Source: JBOGGX01 sp050744245 (GTDB taxonomy: Bacteria; Actinomycetota; Acidimicrobiia; Acidimicrobiales; JBOGGX01). From it: DNA of 32,985 bases. The stretch covers positions 1-32,985 of the forward strand of contig JBOGGX010000246.1 in assembly GCA_050744245.1 (NCBI GenBank), in the 5' to 3' direction. Below the pieces are notes generated by a model. The model was not told the origin of the DNA, made no database searches, and saw only the letters and a list, made by a program, of their open reading frames with translations. Both the position numbers and the translations under genes were made by a program. Below, piece after piece: positions 21,813 through 30,854 of the stretch (position 1 is its first letter; each line of letters begins with the position of its first letter).

Positions 21813-23046
21813 TCACGATCTCGTGAGCTGTGGCTCCTCCGCCGCGTGTGGCTGGCGGTCGAACTCCTTGAACGCCGGGTTGAAGAACCCGTAGCCGGTG
21901 ACCACCACGTAGCAGACTCCGATGGAGAGCAGCGTCGCCGCGACGCCGAAGGTTTCGACGACGACCCCTCCGAGCAGGATCCCCAGCGGAATCGCGGCCC
22001 ACGCGCTGGCCCTGGTGGCGCCGAAGACGCGTCCTCGCATGCGGGTGGGCACGACCTCGGACGACACGGTGAGGAGCAGCGGGTTCAGAGGTCCCGAGGC
22101 GACACCGAGGATCGCGAGCGCGCCGAGCGCCGCGGGAAGCGGCGGCAACGTGGCGAGTACGAGATACACGACCGGCACGACGGCGAAGCAGCAGATGAAG
22201 AGCCGCCGTCGTGGAAGGCGGCGGCCAACGGCGCTGTAGGCCAGCGCGCCGACGAGCCCGGCACCGCCGAGGACGCGTACATCAGGCCGAGATCCGTGGC
22301 GCTGCCGTAGGCCTCTCGGGCGAGTACCGGCATCACCACCGGGAATGGGGCGTCGAGGAAGTTCGTGATCAGGACCGTCACCACGATGGCGCGGATCAGG
22401 CGGTGACCCCGGATGAACCGCAAGCCCTCGGCCAGCTCGGCCAGGAACCCGCCGGGCGACTCCGCGCCCTGCGCACGCGGAGATCGGGGGACGGCGATCG
22501 CGACCAATGCGGCCGAGACCGCGAAACTCGCAGCGTCCAGCCAGAGCGCGTTCACAGGCCCGAGCCACGCCACGAGGAGGCCACCGAGCGGCCCTCCACC
22601 AGCAGCGACCCCTGCTGAATGCCGCCACGGATCCCGCTCGCCCGCTCCATCGTCACGCCGGCGAGCTCCACGACGTCGGGGAACAGCGCCTGCCGGGCGG
22701 TGGCGCCCGGCGCGTCCAGCAACGCGCCCAGGAACGCGAGCGCCATCAACTGCCACAGTTCGATCCCGACCGTCGTATAGAGCCGCGGAATGGCCGCGAC
22801 CGCGGCCAGGCTCGCCAGGTCGGCGACGACGCTCGTCTTCTGGAAGCCGAGGCGATCGACGATGACGCCGCCGAAGAAACCGGCGAGGACCGCGGGGAGG
22901 AAGTTGAAGAAGACGGCCAGGCCGGTGAGCGCGGGACTTCCCGTCGTGACGAGCACGAACCATGGCACCGCCAGCTGAGCGACCGCGTTGCCAACGAGCG
23001 AGATCGAGTCGGCGACGTAGAGCGCATACAGCGGCCGCCGAGACAT
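21813..23046 (-). pseudogene. MFS exporter with two frameshifts
   Basis: Three consecutive frames make one major-facilitator protein. The first is MSRRPLYALYVADSISLVGN, FFNFLPAVLAGFFGGVIVDRL to RGGIQQGSLL (23046 to about 22600). The second is PLGGLLVAWLGPVNALWLDA, HRLIRAIVVTVLITNFLDAP to YASSAVPG (to about 22270). The third is GLVGALAYSAVGRRLPRRRL, ILGVASGPLNPLLLTVSSEV, RMRGRVFGATRASAWAAIPL to the stop at 21813. The DRLGFQ and RMRGR motifs are those of EntS/MdtG-like drug or siderophore exporters. Both breaks must be repaired for about 410 residues and 12 helices. Confidence 0.8.
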
Positions 23047-23149
23047 GTGCGCTCACGCTAGGCGGCCACCCGCGGCGCCCGGCGCCGAGCCGAGATCGGT
23101 CGGCCCCGCCGGGTGGCCGCATCGCGGCGCGTTCTTCACCTTCGACTGA

Positions 23150-24187
23150 CGCCAAGGCGGTTGGGTAGGGGCGACAATCGAGCTGCAGCGGGCCGCGGCC
23201 AGCCTCGACGCGGTCCAGACCCGGCTCACCGCCGACTTCGACACGTCCCGCGACTGGACGTCGGATGGGGCCAGGACCCCGGAGGCCTGGCTGGCCTGGG
23301 CCCACCGGGTGCCGGTGGCGACGGCCACGGGCCGGGTCGCCCTGGGTCGAGCCCTCAGGGAGCTGCCCGCGATCGAGGAAGCCTGGCTGGCGGGCGACAT
23401 CGACGCCCACCACGTCCGCCCGCACGATGGGGTTATGACCGGTTCGCCCGGGGCCGTGGCCTACTGGGCCCAGCTGGCCGACCCCGACGGCACCGAAACC
23501 GACGCCGACACCCAACACCAACGGCGCCGGGCCCACGTGTCCAAGAGCTTCGACGGGCTGGGGTTCGGCGAGTTCGTGCTCGACCCCATCGCCGGGGCCG
23601 CGGTCAGCCACCAGCTCGACCGGATCTGTGACGAACTGTTCCGGGCCGACCGGGCCGCGGACCGGGCCGACGCCGGCCCCGGGGTCGAGGTCACCACCGT
23701 CGACGTCAACCGGGTCCGCAGCCCGGCCCAACGCCGGGCCGACGCCCTGGTCGAGATGGCCCGCCGGGCCGGCACCGCCCCCGCCGACGGGCGCCGCCCC
23801 GCCCCCCGGTTCACTGTGTTCGTCGGCTATGAGACCCTGGCCGGGCGGATCTGCGAACCGGCCGACGGCACCGTGGTCACCCCCGCCTCCCTGCTGTCCT
23901 GGCTCGACCAGGCCTACATCGAACGGATCGTGTTCGCCGGACCCTCCCGGGTCATCGACGCCGGCGCCCACCGCCGCGTCTTCGACGGCGCCACCCGCCG
24001 GGCCATCGAAGTCTGAGACCGCCACTGCAGCCAGAAGACCTGTGACGTCCCCACCGGCCGCGCCCAGGTCGACCACATCCAGCCGTTCGCGCCGGCGGCC
24101 CCACCACCCAAGCCAACGGACAGCTCGCCTGCGGTCCCCATAACCGCAGCCGCCACCCACCACCGATCCCCTACGCCGACACCGGAT
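23150..24187 (+). pseudogene. DUF222-HNH endonuclease gene, 5' truncated, with in-frame TGA and frameshift
   Basis: The DUF222 part (ASLDAVQTRLTADFDTSRDW, RALRELPAIEEAWLAGDIDA, RAHVSKSFDGLGFGEFVLDP, GAAVSHQLDRICDELFRAD) and the start of the HNH part (CEPADGTVVTPASLLSWLDQ, RRVFDGATRRAIEV) are in one frame. A TGA (24014-24016) then stands where the family has Arg. The frame continues DRHCSQKTCDVPTGRAQVDH, and a second lesion near 24100 shifts GGPTTQANGQLACGPHNRSR into another frame. No start codon is visible at the 5' end; a stop lies at 23147. These mobile-like endonuclease genes are multicopy in actinobacteria and often decay. Confidence 0.8.
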
Positions 24188-24297
24188 AGCGGCCCCCGAT
24201 TGGATCAGTCGGGGTCGCGGCCGACGGCCTCGATCTCGATCACGTCGTAGCTGCGAGTGGCGTCGACAGCTCCGTCCGATGACGGGAATGAGGCTGG

Positions 24298-25185
24298 TCA
24301 GATCATGGCGTTGCGCTTCAGGACGGACACGGCGCGCACGGTCAGGTAGCCGCGCCAGTCGAGCCTGGCCGCGGGCGAGTAGCTGGCGAAGTCGACGGTC
24401 CAGCCGCCGTCGGGTTGCTGCCCTGCGGTCAGCCGGTGCAGGTCGGCGGCGACGACCTCTGCGCTGATCACGGCCCGAACCGGGCGGTCGGGCGTCGGGG
24501 CGAAGTCAAGGGGCCGCAGCATCTCGTCCTCCAGTCCGCCGGCCACGTGGACCAGCCCACCTGGGGAAATGTGGCTCGCGAGCCGGCGCAGCAGGCCGGC
24601 CGCCTCCGGGTGGGTGTTGTGCACGGCGTCGAGCAGCTGGATCGCGAAGGCGAGTTCGAGCGCATGCGGAGCGTCGCCCAGCTCATCGATTGCGGCGAGG
24701 CAGTAGCGGGTCGCCCCCGCGAGCCAGGGATGCGCGGCGAGCGCGGGGTTGTGGGCGCCGGCGCGGTGAGCGGTGGCGGCGACGACGGCAGTGATCTGCA
24801 GGGAGGAGACGGTGGCATCCGCCTGAACCCAGAAGGGTGCGCAGCCGGCGGCGTTCGTGACCGGGAGCGCGAACGGCAGCCCGCCGTCGGGCAAGGCGAC
24901 CGACGCCAGCCAGTCGCACAGGGCGACGGCCTGCGCGGCCGTGGCGGGGGCGATCTCCTCGAACACCTCGAAGGCGTGCAGCGCGGCTCCCGGCTGGCTC
25001 TCCGAGGATCGCAAGTCGGGTTCGAGACCCCAGCCGTAGCCGCCATCGCCGTTGCGGAACGCATCGAGCGCGGCCACGACCGTGGCGGGCTCGGCCTTGC
25101 CGATGATCAGTTGGAATCGACGGCGGTCCAGTAGACGGGCGTGGGTCGCCATGAAATCGGCGGCGGCTGCGAGATCGACGGTCAT
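24298..25185 (-). CDS. Terpene-cyclase/prenyltransferase alpha-toroid-fold protein
   Basis: The 295-residue product resembles the alpha/alpha-barrel of squalene-hopene cyclases and prenyltransferase beta subunits. GDGGYGWGLEPDLR and QQPDGGWTVDFASY are QW/PQ-like repeat motifs, with further helices at LCDWLASVALPDGGLPFAL and GATRYCLAAIDEL. No DxDD cyclase motif or zinc ligands stand out, so catalytic activity is uncertain. ATG 25185 is chosen over 25200. It stands alone between the HNH wreck and the hydrolase gene. Confidence 0.65.
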   Translation of the reverse strand: MTVDLAAAADFMATHARLLDRRRFQLIIGKAEPATVVAALDAFRNGDGGYGWGLEPDLRSSESQPGAALHAFEVFEEIAPATAAQAVALCDWLASVALPDGGLPFALPVTNAAGCAPFWVQADATVSSLQITAVVAATAHRAGAHNPALAAHPWLAGATRYCLAAIDELGDAPHALELAFAIQLLDAVHNTHPEAAGLLRRLASHISPGGLVHVAGGLEDEMLRPLDFAPTPDRPVRAVISAEVVAADLHRLTAGQQPDGGWTVDFASYSPAARLDWRGYLTVRAVSVLKRNAMI

Positions 25186-25266
25186 GGCCTCAGCGTGCAC
25201 CGATCGGCGGTGGTCGTCTTGAACGATCCGGACACCCCCGGCTCACACTCGCCGCCCGGCGAGCAC

Positions 25267-26088
25267 TTAGTGACCTTCCGGCATCGGCGCATCGAGGAAG
25301 GCCATGATGATCGGCACGAGCCACTCGGCGCGATCCAATACCCCAACTCCGGGTGGAACGAAGTGGGACGTGCCGGGGAGAACGACGAGCTGCGACTGCG
25401 GCAGGCCGGCCAGATCGCCCATCACCCCACCGCCGAGCAGCCCGAACAACTCGACGGCGTGCTCGAGCCTGACGACATCGGAGTCGCCGACCACGACCAT
25501 GACGGGCGCCGCGATCCCCCGGAGGTCCTCCGGCGGCCAGGCGTACGGGGTCGTGTCGAGCTGCCTCAGCTTCGCAACCAGCCGGGGAAAGTCCCGGGGG
25601 TTGGGTGCCGTCCGCAGGTACTCCTCCTCGATCGGCGAACCTGCGAACAGCTCGGGGGTTATGCTCTGGAACATCTCGAGCGCCACGGCGTGCATCCCGT
25701 CACTGGTGTAGGAGACCGAGGCGGGCACGAGCCTGCGCACCAACTCCGGGTGACGGACCGCCAGCTGGAGGGCGATGCCGCCGCCCATGCTGTAGCCGAA
25801 GACGTCGGCATGCTCAATCCCGAGGTGGCGCAGCAACGCGGCCGTGTCGTCAGCCATCTGTTCGTAGGTGAGCGGGCGGTCGACGTCGGCGGTGTGCCCG
25901 TGCGCCTGCTGCTCGACTCCCACGACCCGCCGGGTCGCCGCCAGCGCGGGCAGGATCGGACCCATGGAATCGATCGTCATGTAGGCCCCGTGCAGCATGA
26001 CCAGGGGCCGGCCCTCGCCGTGGATCTCGTAGTACATCTGCAGGCCGTCGACCGGCGCGTAGCCGGTTTGAGGACCGGTCATTGCCAT
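25267..26088 (-). CDS. Alpha/beta hydrolase
   Basis: The 273-residue product is an alpha/beta-hydrolase-fold enzyme. LVMLHGAYMTIDSMGP holds the oxyanion HG, VVGVEQQAHGHTADVDRPLT follows, the nucleophile elbow is GYSMGGG, and VVVGDSDVV and LPGTSHFVPP carry the likely acid and catalytic His. The substrate is unknown. ATG 26088 or 26082 fits the family start (MAMTGPQTGYAPVDGLQMYY). Confidence 0.85.
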   Translation of the reverse strand: MAMTGPQTGYAPVDGLQMYYEIHGEGRPLVMLHGAYMTIDSMGPILPALAATRRVVGVEQQAHGHTADVDRPLTYEQMADDTAALLRHLGIEHADVFGYSMGGGIALQLAVRHPELVRRLVPASVSYTSDGMHAVALEMFQSITPELFAGSPIEEEYLRTAPNPRDFPRLVAKLRQLDTTPYAWPPEDLRGIAAPVMVVVGDSDVVRLEHAVELFGLLGGGVMGDLAGLPQSQLVVLPGTSHFVPPGVGVLDRAEWLVPIIMAFLDAPMPEGH

Positions 26089-26269
26089 GTCGCCATCCGT
26101 CCCCTCATCCGGGCGCCGACGGTCCGCGGCGCACCAACCTGGTCTCGAGCGCATCGCCGCTCAACCGTCCGCATGGTAGGGCCGCCGCGACGCGACACGA
26201 GCGTGCTCGGCGGACGTGACCTCGGCCAGGCGCGGACTGCGAGCACCTGCCCCGACCCAGGGACGCCCT

Positions 26270-27418
26270 TCAGTACGTGCGAGCCGCGTCCTCGAACTCG
26301 AATCCAGAACCGATGACCAGATCGCCCGCGGTGCTGGTCACGAGAACCTCCCCAGGACCGGCGATTGCGCCGACCCGCGATCCGATGTGCAGCGTCTTGC
26401 CGGCATATCCCTCGTCGCGTACCTCACACTCCCCCGAGTGGAGTCCGGCTCGCACGTCGATCCCGATGCTGCGGGACCGTGCCGCGACCGCCTGGGCGCA
26501 ACGGATGGCACGGGTCGGACCGTCGGACGCGGCGAGCAAGCCGTCGCCGGCCGTGACGACCTCCTGACCCTCGAATCGGGCGAGCTCCGGCCGGACACCC
26601 GCGTTGTGCGCATCGAGCACCTCGGTCCAGCGCTGGTCCTTCACCTGCGCGGCCCGCTCGGTCGATCCGACGATGTCGGTGAAGAGCACCGTCGTCAGGA
26701 CGCGGTCGAACGTCGGGACGTGTCGCCGGCCGGTGATGCACTCCTCGATCTCGTCGATCATCTCGTAGTCGCGACCGGTCGCGCTCAAGCGAAATTCACC
26801 CGGGCGCTCCACGTACTTCGCGTCACGGATCCGATCGGCGAGGTAGCGCCCGGAGTCGACGGGCACGAACGGGTCACCGGTGCGGTGCAGCACGAGCGTT
26901 GGCGCCGAGATCACGGGCAGCACATCGCGCACGTCGCACTCGAGCCCGAACCGAACGGCGGCGACCGCTCGTGCCGGAGTCGCCGCGTTCCGCTGGGCGC
27001 GGCCGAGCAAGAGCCTCGTCGACTCGTCGACCGGCGCGTCCTGGAAAGCCACGGCCTGCAGGACCTCCAGCCGCGAAGAGCAGCCCATCGGCCCGCCCTC
27101 CGACTGCGCGACGACCGCCGCTCGTTCACACTCCGCGGCATCCATCACCGCCCGCACATCGTCCATCCGTTGCTCGAGTGTCGGGACCGTCTCGGTGTGC
27201 TCCGACAGTCCGGTACCACACTTGTCGAAGACGACGAGCCGCGAGAACGCCGCCAGCCGTTCCCACACGCGGCGGAAGGGAAGCAAGCTCCCACCGATCT
27301 CGACGTGGGAAACGAAGCCCGGGACGAAGACGATGTCGACGGGCCCGTCGCCGACCACCTGGTAGGCGATGCTGCACTCGCCGGCCCTGGCCTAGCGGGT
27401 CTCGGGCACATCCAGCAT
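26270..27418 (-). pseudogene. Alpha/beta hydrolase-adenylate cyclase fusion, damaged
   Basis: The natural start MLDVPETR at 27418 is followed by an in-frame TAG (27394-27392) where relatives have Tyr (ETRYARAGE). The frame then runs on as ECSIAYQVVGDGPVDIVFVP. GTG 27358 could restart translation. The hydrolase domain reaches the nucleophile region AQSEGGPMG but then jumps to LGRAQRNAATPARAV, so about 60 residues are missing. The class III cyclase domain is good (LTTVLFTDIVGSTERAA with the metal Asp, VVTAGDGLLA, VRAGLHSGECEVRD, GKTLHIGSRVGAIAGPGEVL), but the C-terminus ends early at EFEDAARTY. Intact relatives make cAMP. It is probably not functional. Confidence 0.7.
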
Positions 27419-27569
27419 GGTCGTCCTTCCGCGGCATGGATCCGGGACGGTCCGGTCGAGCACACGCCGTCGGGCGCTCGGCGTCAGGCGTGAGAGAGCG
27501 CCGAGCCCGGCTGCTTGAACGGCGCCCCCGCGCTAGAAAGTGAACGCCGGGTAGCCGAGGGGGAAACTG

Positions 27570-28337
27570 GTGATGACAGGGCCCGTGACTGGCACCGACT
27601 ACGAGGAGATGGCGGGCCGCTACGACGAAGGCCGCGCCTTTCCGCTCGACCAGCTCGAGGGATGGCGTCGAACCGTCGCCGGACTCGTTCCGACCCGATC
27701 GGCGACCCCGCTCCTCGATATCGGTTCTGGCACCGGCATCTGGTCGCATGCGTTCGCCCGGTGGTTCGGCGTCCGGGTTGTCGGGGTCGAGCCCTCGAAG
27801 GGGATGCGCGCCCAGGCTGCCGCCAAGCGGTCCCACCCCAACATCGCCTACCTCGGTGGGCGGGCCGACGCCCTCCCACTTGCCGGCCGGAGCTGCGCCG
27901 CGGCGTGGCTGTCAACGGTCATACACCATTTCGGCGATCTCGCCGGCGCCGCCCGTGAGTTGCGCCGCGTGCTGCACCCGGGGGCGCCGGTGCTCATCCG
28001 CGAGGGGTTCACGGGCCGGACCGACGGGATCCCGTGGTTGTGCTACTTCCCCGAGGCGTTGGCGGTGACCGAGGGTTTTTGGCCAACGGTCGACGAGGTG
28101 GTTGGCGCCTTCGTACCGGCCGGCTTCCGGTTCGAGAGGCTGCAACCAGTCGAGCAGGTCACGGCGCGCAACCTGCGCGAGTATGCCGATCTGGTTCGGG
28201 TCCGGGCCGACTCAACACTCATCCGGCTCAGCGACGACGTGTTCGAAGCCGGCATGAACCGGCTGGACGAGGTTGCGTCCACCTCCTCGTGGGACGAGCC
28301 GGTCACCAGTACGCTCGACCTTCTCGTGCTGCGGTGA
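27570..28337 (+). CDS. Class I SAM-dependent methyltransferase
   Basis: The 255-residue product has the Rossmann-like methyltransferase core. LLDIGSGTGIWSHAFARWFG is motif I (SAM binding), VVGVEPSKGMRAQAA contains the acidic loop, and AYLGGRADALPLAGRSCAAA and WLSTVIHHFGDLAGAARELR are motifs II-III of the UbiE/Methyltransf_11 type. The C-terminal part is family-specific and the substrate is unknown. Starts at GTG 27570 or ATG 27573 after a GAGGGGGA site. First gene of a compact + strand run to 30731. Confidence 0.85.
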   Translation: MMTGPVTGTDYEEMAGRYDEGRAFPLDQLEGWRRTVAGLVPTRSATPLLDIGSGTGIWSHAFARWFGVRVVGVEPSKGMRAQAAAKRSHPNIAYLGGRADALPLAGRSCAAAWLSTVIHHFGDLAGAARELRRVLHPGAPVLIREGFTGRTDGIPWLCYFPEALAVTEGFWPTVDEVVGAFVPAGFRFERLQPVEQVTARNLREYADLVRVRADSTLIRLSDDVFEAGMNRLDEVASTSSWDEPVTSTLDLLVLR

Positions 28338-28354
28338 TCCCAGGAGAAGCGACC

Positions 28355-28950
28355 GTGAGGATCGCCATCATTGGCACCGGGAAGATGGGTCGAGGGTTCG
28401 CTCAGGCCCTCGCTCCGACCCACCAGGTCTTCATTGGTTCGCGCGACCCGAACCGGGCGACCGCGACCGCCGCGAAGACGGGCGCCGCCGGCGGTGCGAC
28501 GTACGCGGCTGCCGCGGCGAACGCCGACGTTGTGATCCTCACCGTGCCGTGGCGGGCGATGCACGAGACGCTCGGCCGGCTCGGCGATCTGCCAGGGACC
28601 GTCGTGATCGACGTGTCCTACCCGTACAACAAGCGTGAGCGGGAGACGCCGAAGGGACGCTCGACGGCCGAGGCGATTCAGGAGCGCCTGCCGAGAGCCA
28701 GGGTGTTCAAGGGCTGGAACCACGTCCACGCGAGGCATCTGACGGATCCGGCGGTGGACGGGATCGCCGCTTCGGTGCTGATCGCCGGCGACGATCCGGC
28801 AGCGAAGGAGATCGTGTTCGCGCCGGCGCGGGACATGGGATTCCACCCGGTCGACGCCGGTCCGCTGGAGCGACCCGCGACCTGGAGAAGCTCGCGGGCG
28901 TGATGCTCTTCGTGCGGCTCGGTCCGCTTCGGGTCTTGTCGCCACCGTGA
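28355..28950 (+). pseudogene. NADPH-F420 oxidoreductase-like protein, frameshift near the C-terminus
   Basis: GTG 28355 after AGGAGAAG begins VRIAIIGTGKMGRGFAQALA, a Rossmann nucleotide-binding start. It continues with VFIGSRDPNRATATAA, ADVVILTVPWRAMHETL, TVVIDVSYPYNKRERET and VFKGWNHVHARHLTDP. This is the NAD-binding fold of F420:NADP reductases and related KARI-like dehydrogenases. Near 28868 the frame breaks: the direct frame ends at 28903, whereas adding one G gives ATRDLEKLAGVMLFVRLGPL and a stop at 28950. The first 170 residues may still be made. It lies 17 bases after the methyltransferase stop. Confidence 0.7.
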
Positions 28951-29047
28951 TCGCTATCTACCATCGCCGATCGTTCAGAACCGCCGTTCGCGGGCACCGG
29001 CAGGCGCCACACAGGCAGAAGGTGAGTTGAGATGGACAGGGAGCGAT

Positions 29048-29620
29048 ATGGCTGAGGTGTTGTTGTTCCACCACGCCCATGGACAGACGGCGGGGTTCCT
29101 CGACTTCGCCGACGAGCTCCGACGGGCCGGGCACACCGTGCACGCGCCGGACCTCTATGACGGCCGAGCCTTCGACACGCTCGAGGGGGGTGTGGCGCAC
29201 GCCGGGGAGATCGGCTTCGGCGAGGTCATGGAGCGCGGGGTCCGTGCCGCCGACGGGCTCCCCGACGCAGTCGTCTACGCCGGCTTCTCGCTCGGGGTGA
29301 TGCCGGCGCAGAAGCTGGCCCAGACCCGCCCGGCGGCCAGAGGGGCGCTGTTGTTCAACGCATGCCTCCCACCGTCCGAGTTTGGATCGTGGCCGGCGGA
29401 TGTGCCCGTGCAGGTCCACGCCATGGAAGCAGACCCGTTCTTCGTCGACGACGGCGACCTCGACGCGGCGCGCGCCCTCGTCGAGTCGGCCGAGCACGCG
29501 GAACTGTTCCTCTACCCCGGTGACCAGCACCTGTTCGCCGACGCCAGCCTGCCGTCCTACGACGTCGACGCGGCCGCACTGCTCCGGCAGCGCGTGCTCG
29601 AGTTCCTCGAAACCCGCTGA
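29048..29620 (+). CDS. Dienelactone hydrolase-family protein
   Basis: The 190-residue product has the alpha/beta-hydrolase fold of dienelactone hydrolases: EVLLFHHAHGQTAGFLDFAD, VHAPDLYDGRAFDTLEGG, the nucleophile elbow YAGFSLGVMPAQKLAQ, HAMEADPFFVDDGDL and YPGDQHLFAD with the catalytic Asp and His. The nucleophile is Ser rather than the Cys of classical dienelactone hydrolases. ATG 29048 follows GGGAG. Substrate unknown. Confidence 0.85.
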   Translation: MAEVLLFHHAHGQTAGFLDFADELRRAGHTVHAPDLYDGRAFDTLEGGVAHAGEIGFGEVMERGVRAADGLPDAVVYAGFSLGVMPAQKLAQTRPAARGALLFNACLPPSEFGSWPADVPVQVHAMEADPFFVDDGDLDAARALVESAEHAELFLYPGDQHLFADASLPSYDVDAAALLRQRVLEFLETR

Positions 29621-29642
29621 GGAGCCGTCGCTGCCCGCGAAC

Positions 29643-30731
29643 GTGCGCCGGCTCGCGCGCGCCGAGGCCCGCCGGATCGCCATCCGGGCGCAGCTGCTCG
29701 ACGCCGACCGGCCTCAGGACCTCTTGAGCGTGGCCGTCCGGCTGACCTTCCTGCAGCTCGACCCTACGGCTGCGGTGGCGCCCAGCGCCGACCTGGCTGC
29801 GTCGACCCGCATCGGGAACTCTTACGAGCCCGACCACCTCCAGCGGGCACTCGAGCGCGACCGAACTCTGTTCGAGCACCACGCGCAACCGTCGGAGACC
29901 GAGCCGGTGATCGCGATCGTCCGCCCGACGGCGGACCTCGGCCTCTACCTCGCCGAGATGGCTGCATTGGGGTCAGCACCCGGGCGGCGGCTCGAGTGGC
30001 TGCGCGCCAACGACGGGTTCCGCCGGCGCATGCTCGACCGGTTGGGCACATCGGGGCCGCTGTCGTCTCGCGACATTCCTGACACCAGCGAGGTGCCGTG
30101 GGCGTCGACGGGCTGGACCAACGACCGCAACGTCACCCAGATGCTGGAGTTCCTCGCGGCCCGCGGCGAGGTGGCCGTCGCGGGGCGCCGGGGCCGGCAG
30201 CGCCTTTGGGACCTGGCCGAGCGGGTCTATCCGGCCGACGTGCCGGTGGTGCCCGCGGATGAGGCCCGCACGATCCGCGACGAGAAACGGCTGCGTTCCC
30301 TCGGGGTCACCCGCCCGCGGATCGTCGGCGATGCAGGCACCCCTGTCGAGGTCGAGGGCACGTCTGGCCTCTGGCGAGTCGACCCGGAGGCATCCGCCGA
30401 CGGCTTCGAGGGACGCACCGCGCTCCTGTCCCCGTTCGATCGACTCATCCACGACCGGGCCCGCAGCATGGAGCTGTTCGACTTCGAGTACACCCTGGAG
30501 TTGTACAAGCCGAAGGCCAAGCGACGCTGGGGCTACTTCGCGCTTCCCGTGCTCCACGACGACCAACTCGTTGGCAAGGTCGACGCCACCGCGGACCGCA
30601 CCACCTCGGTCCTGCACGTGCACGCCGTACACCATGACGTCCGTTTCACTCGCGCCATGACCGCCGCCGTCGACGCCGAGGTGCGCGCCCTCGCGGAGTG
30701 GCTCGGCCTCGACGACGTCCACGTCGCCTAG
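29643..30731 (+). CDS. Winged-helix DNA glycosylase-like protein (YcaQ/AlkX, HTH_42)
   Basis: The product is about 362 residues. The N-terminal helical region with ARRIAIRAQLLDADRPQDLL and VRLTFLQLDPTAAVAPSADL, the winged-helix part WTNDRNVTQMLEFLAARGEV, LWDLAERVYP, and the characteristic LLSPFDRLIHDRARSMELFD and YTLELYKPKAKRRWGYFALP match the HTH_42 family. Its Escherichia coli member YcaQ unhooks DNA interstrand crosslinks. The catalytic QxD-type motif is represented by FLQLD. GTG 29643 fits the family start; a GAGGAG at 29620 is rather far upstream. It follows the dienelactone hydrolase gene by 22 bases. Confidence 0.85.
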   Translation: MRRLARAEARRIAIRAQLLDADRPQDLLSVAVRLTFLQLDPTAAVAPSADLAASTRIGNSYEPDHLQRALERDRTLFEHHAQPSETEPVIAIVRPTADLGLYLAEMAALGSAPGRRLEWLRANDGFRRRMLDRLGTSGPLSSRDIPDTSEVPWASTGWTNDRNVTQMLEFLAARGEVAVAGRRGRQRLWDLAERVYPADVPVVPADEARTIRDEKRLRSLGVTRPRIVGDAGTPVEVEGTSGLWRVDPEASADGFEGRTALLSPFDRLIHDRARSMELFDFEYTLELYKPKAKRRWGYFALPVLHDDQLVGKVDATADRTTSVLHVHAVHHDVRFTRAMTAAVDAEVRALAEWLGLDDVHVA

Positions 30732-30854
30732 ACGAGCGACCAGAAGACCCGATCGCAGGTTGGTGGGAGATGCTGCTCGTGCACCACCCCGGCGGACCGG
30801 CCGGTGTGCCTCGATGGTGCTACCGGCAGATGCCGATCGAGTGGCCGAGTCGGT
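30732..30854. other. Short convergent intergenic region
   Basis: It separates the + strand run from the convergent effector-like gene. No clear hairpin or gene is seen. Confidence 0.5.

Noticed and set aside
24014..24016. The TGA in the DUF222-HNH gene as a second selenocysteine codon
   Set aside because: Relatives have Arg, not Cys, at this position, and a frameshift follows, so it is decay.
24205..24270. Short minus-strand tail VDATRSYDVIEIEAVGRDPD ending at 24205
   Set aside because: It looks like the end of some protein, but only about 20 residues are readable and I could not assign a family.
27392..27394. The TAG in the cyclase gene as a recoded (pyrrolysine) codon
   Set aside because: It replaces Tyr near the start of a gene with other damage, and nothing suggests pyrrolysine use in such an organism.
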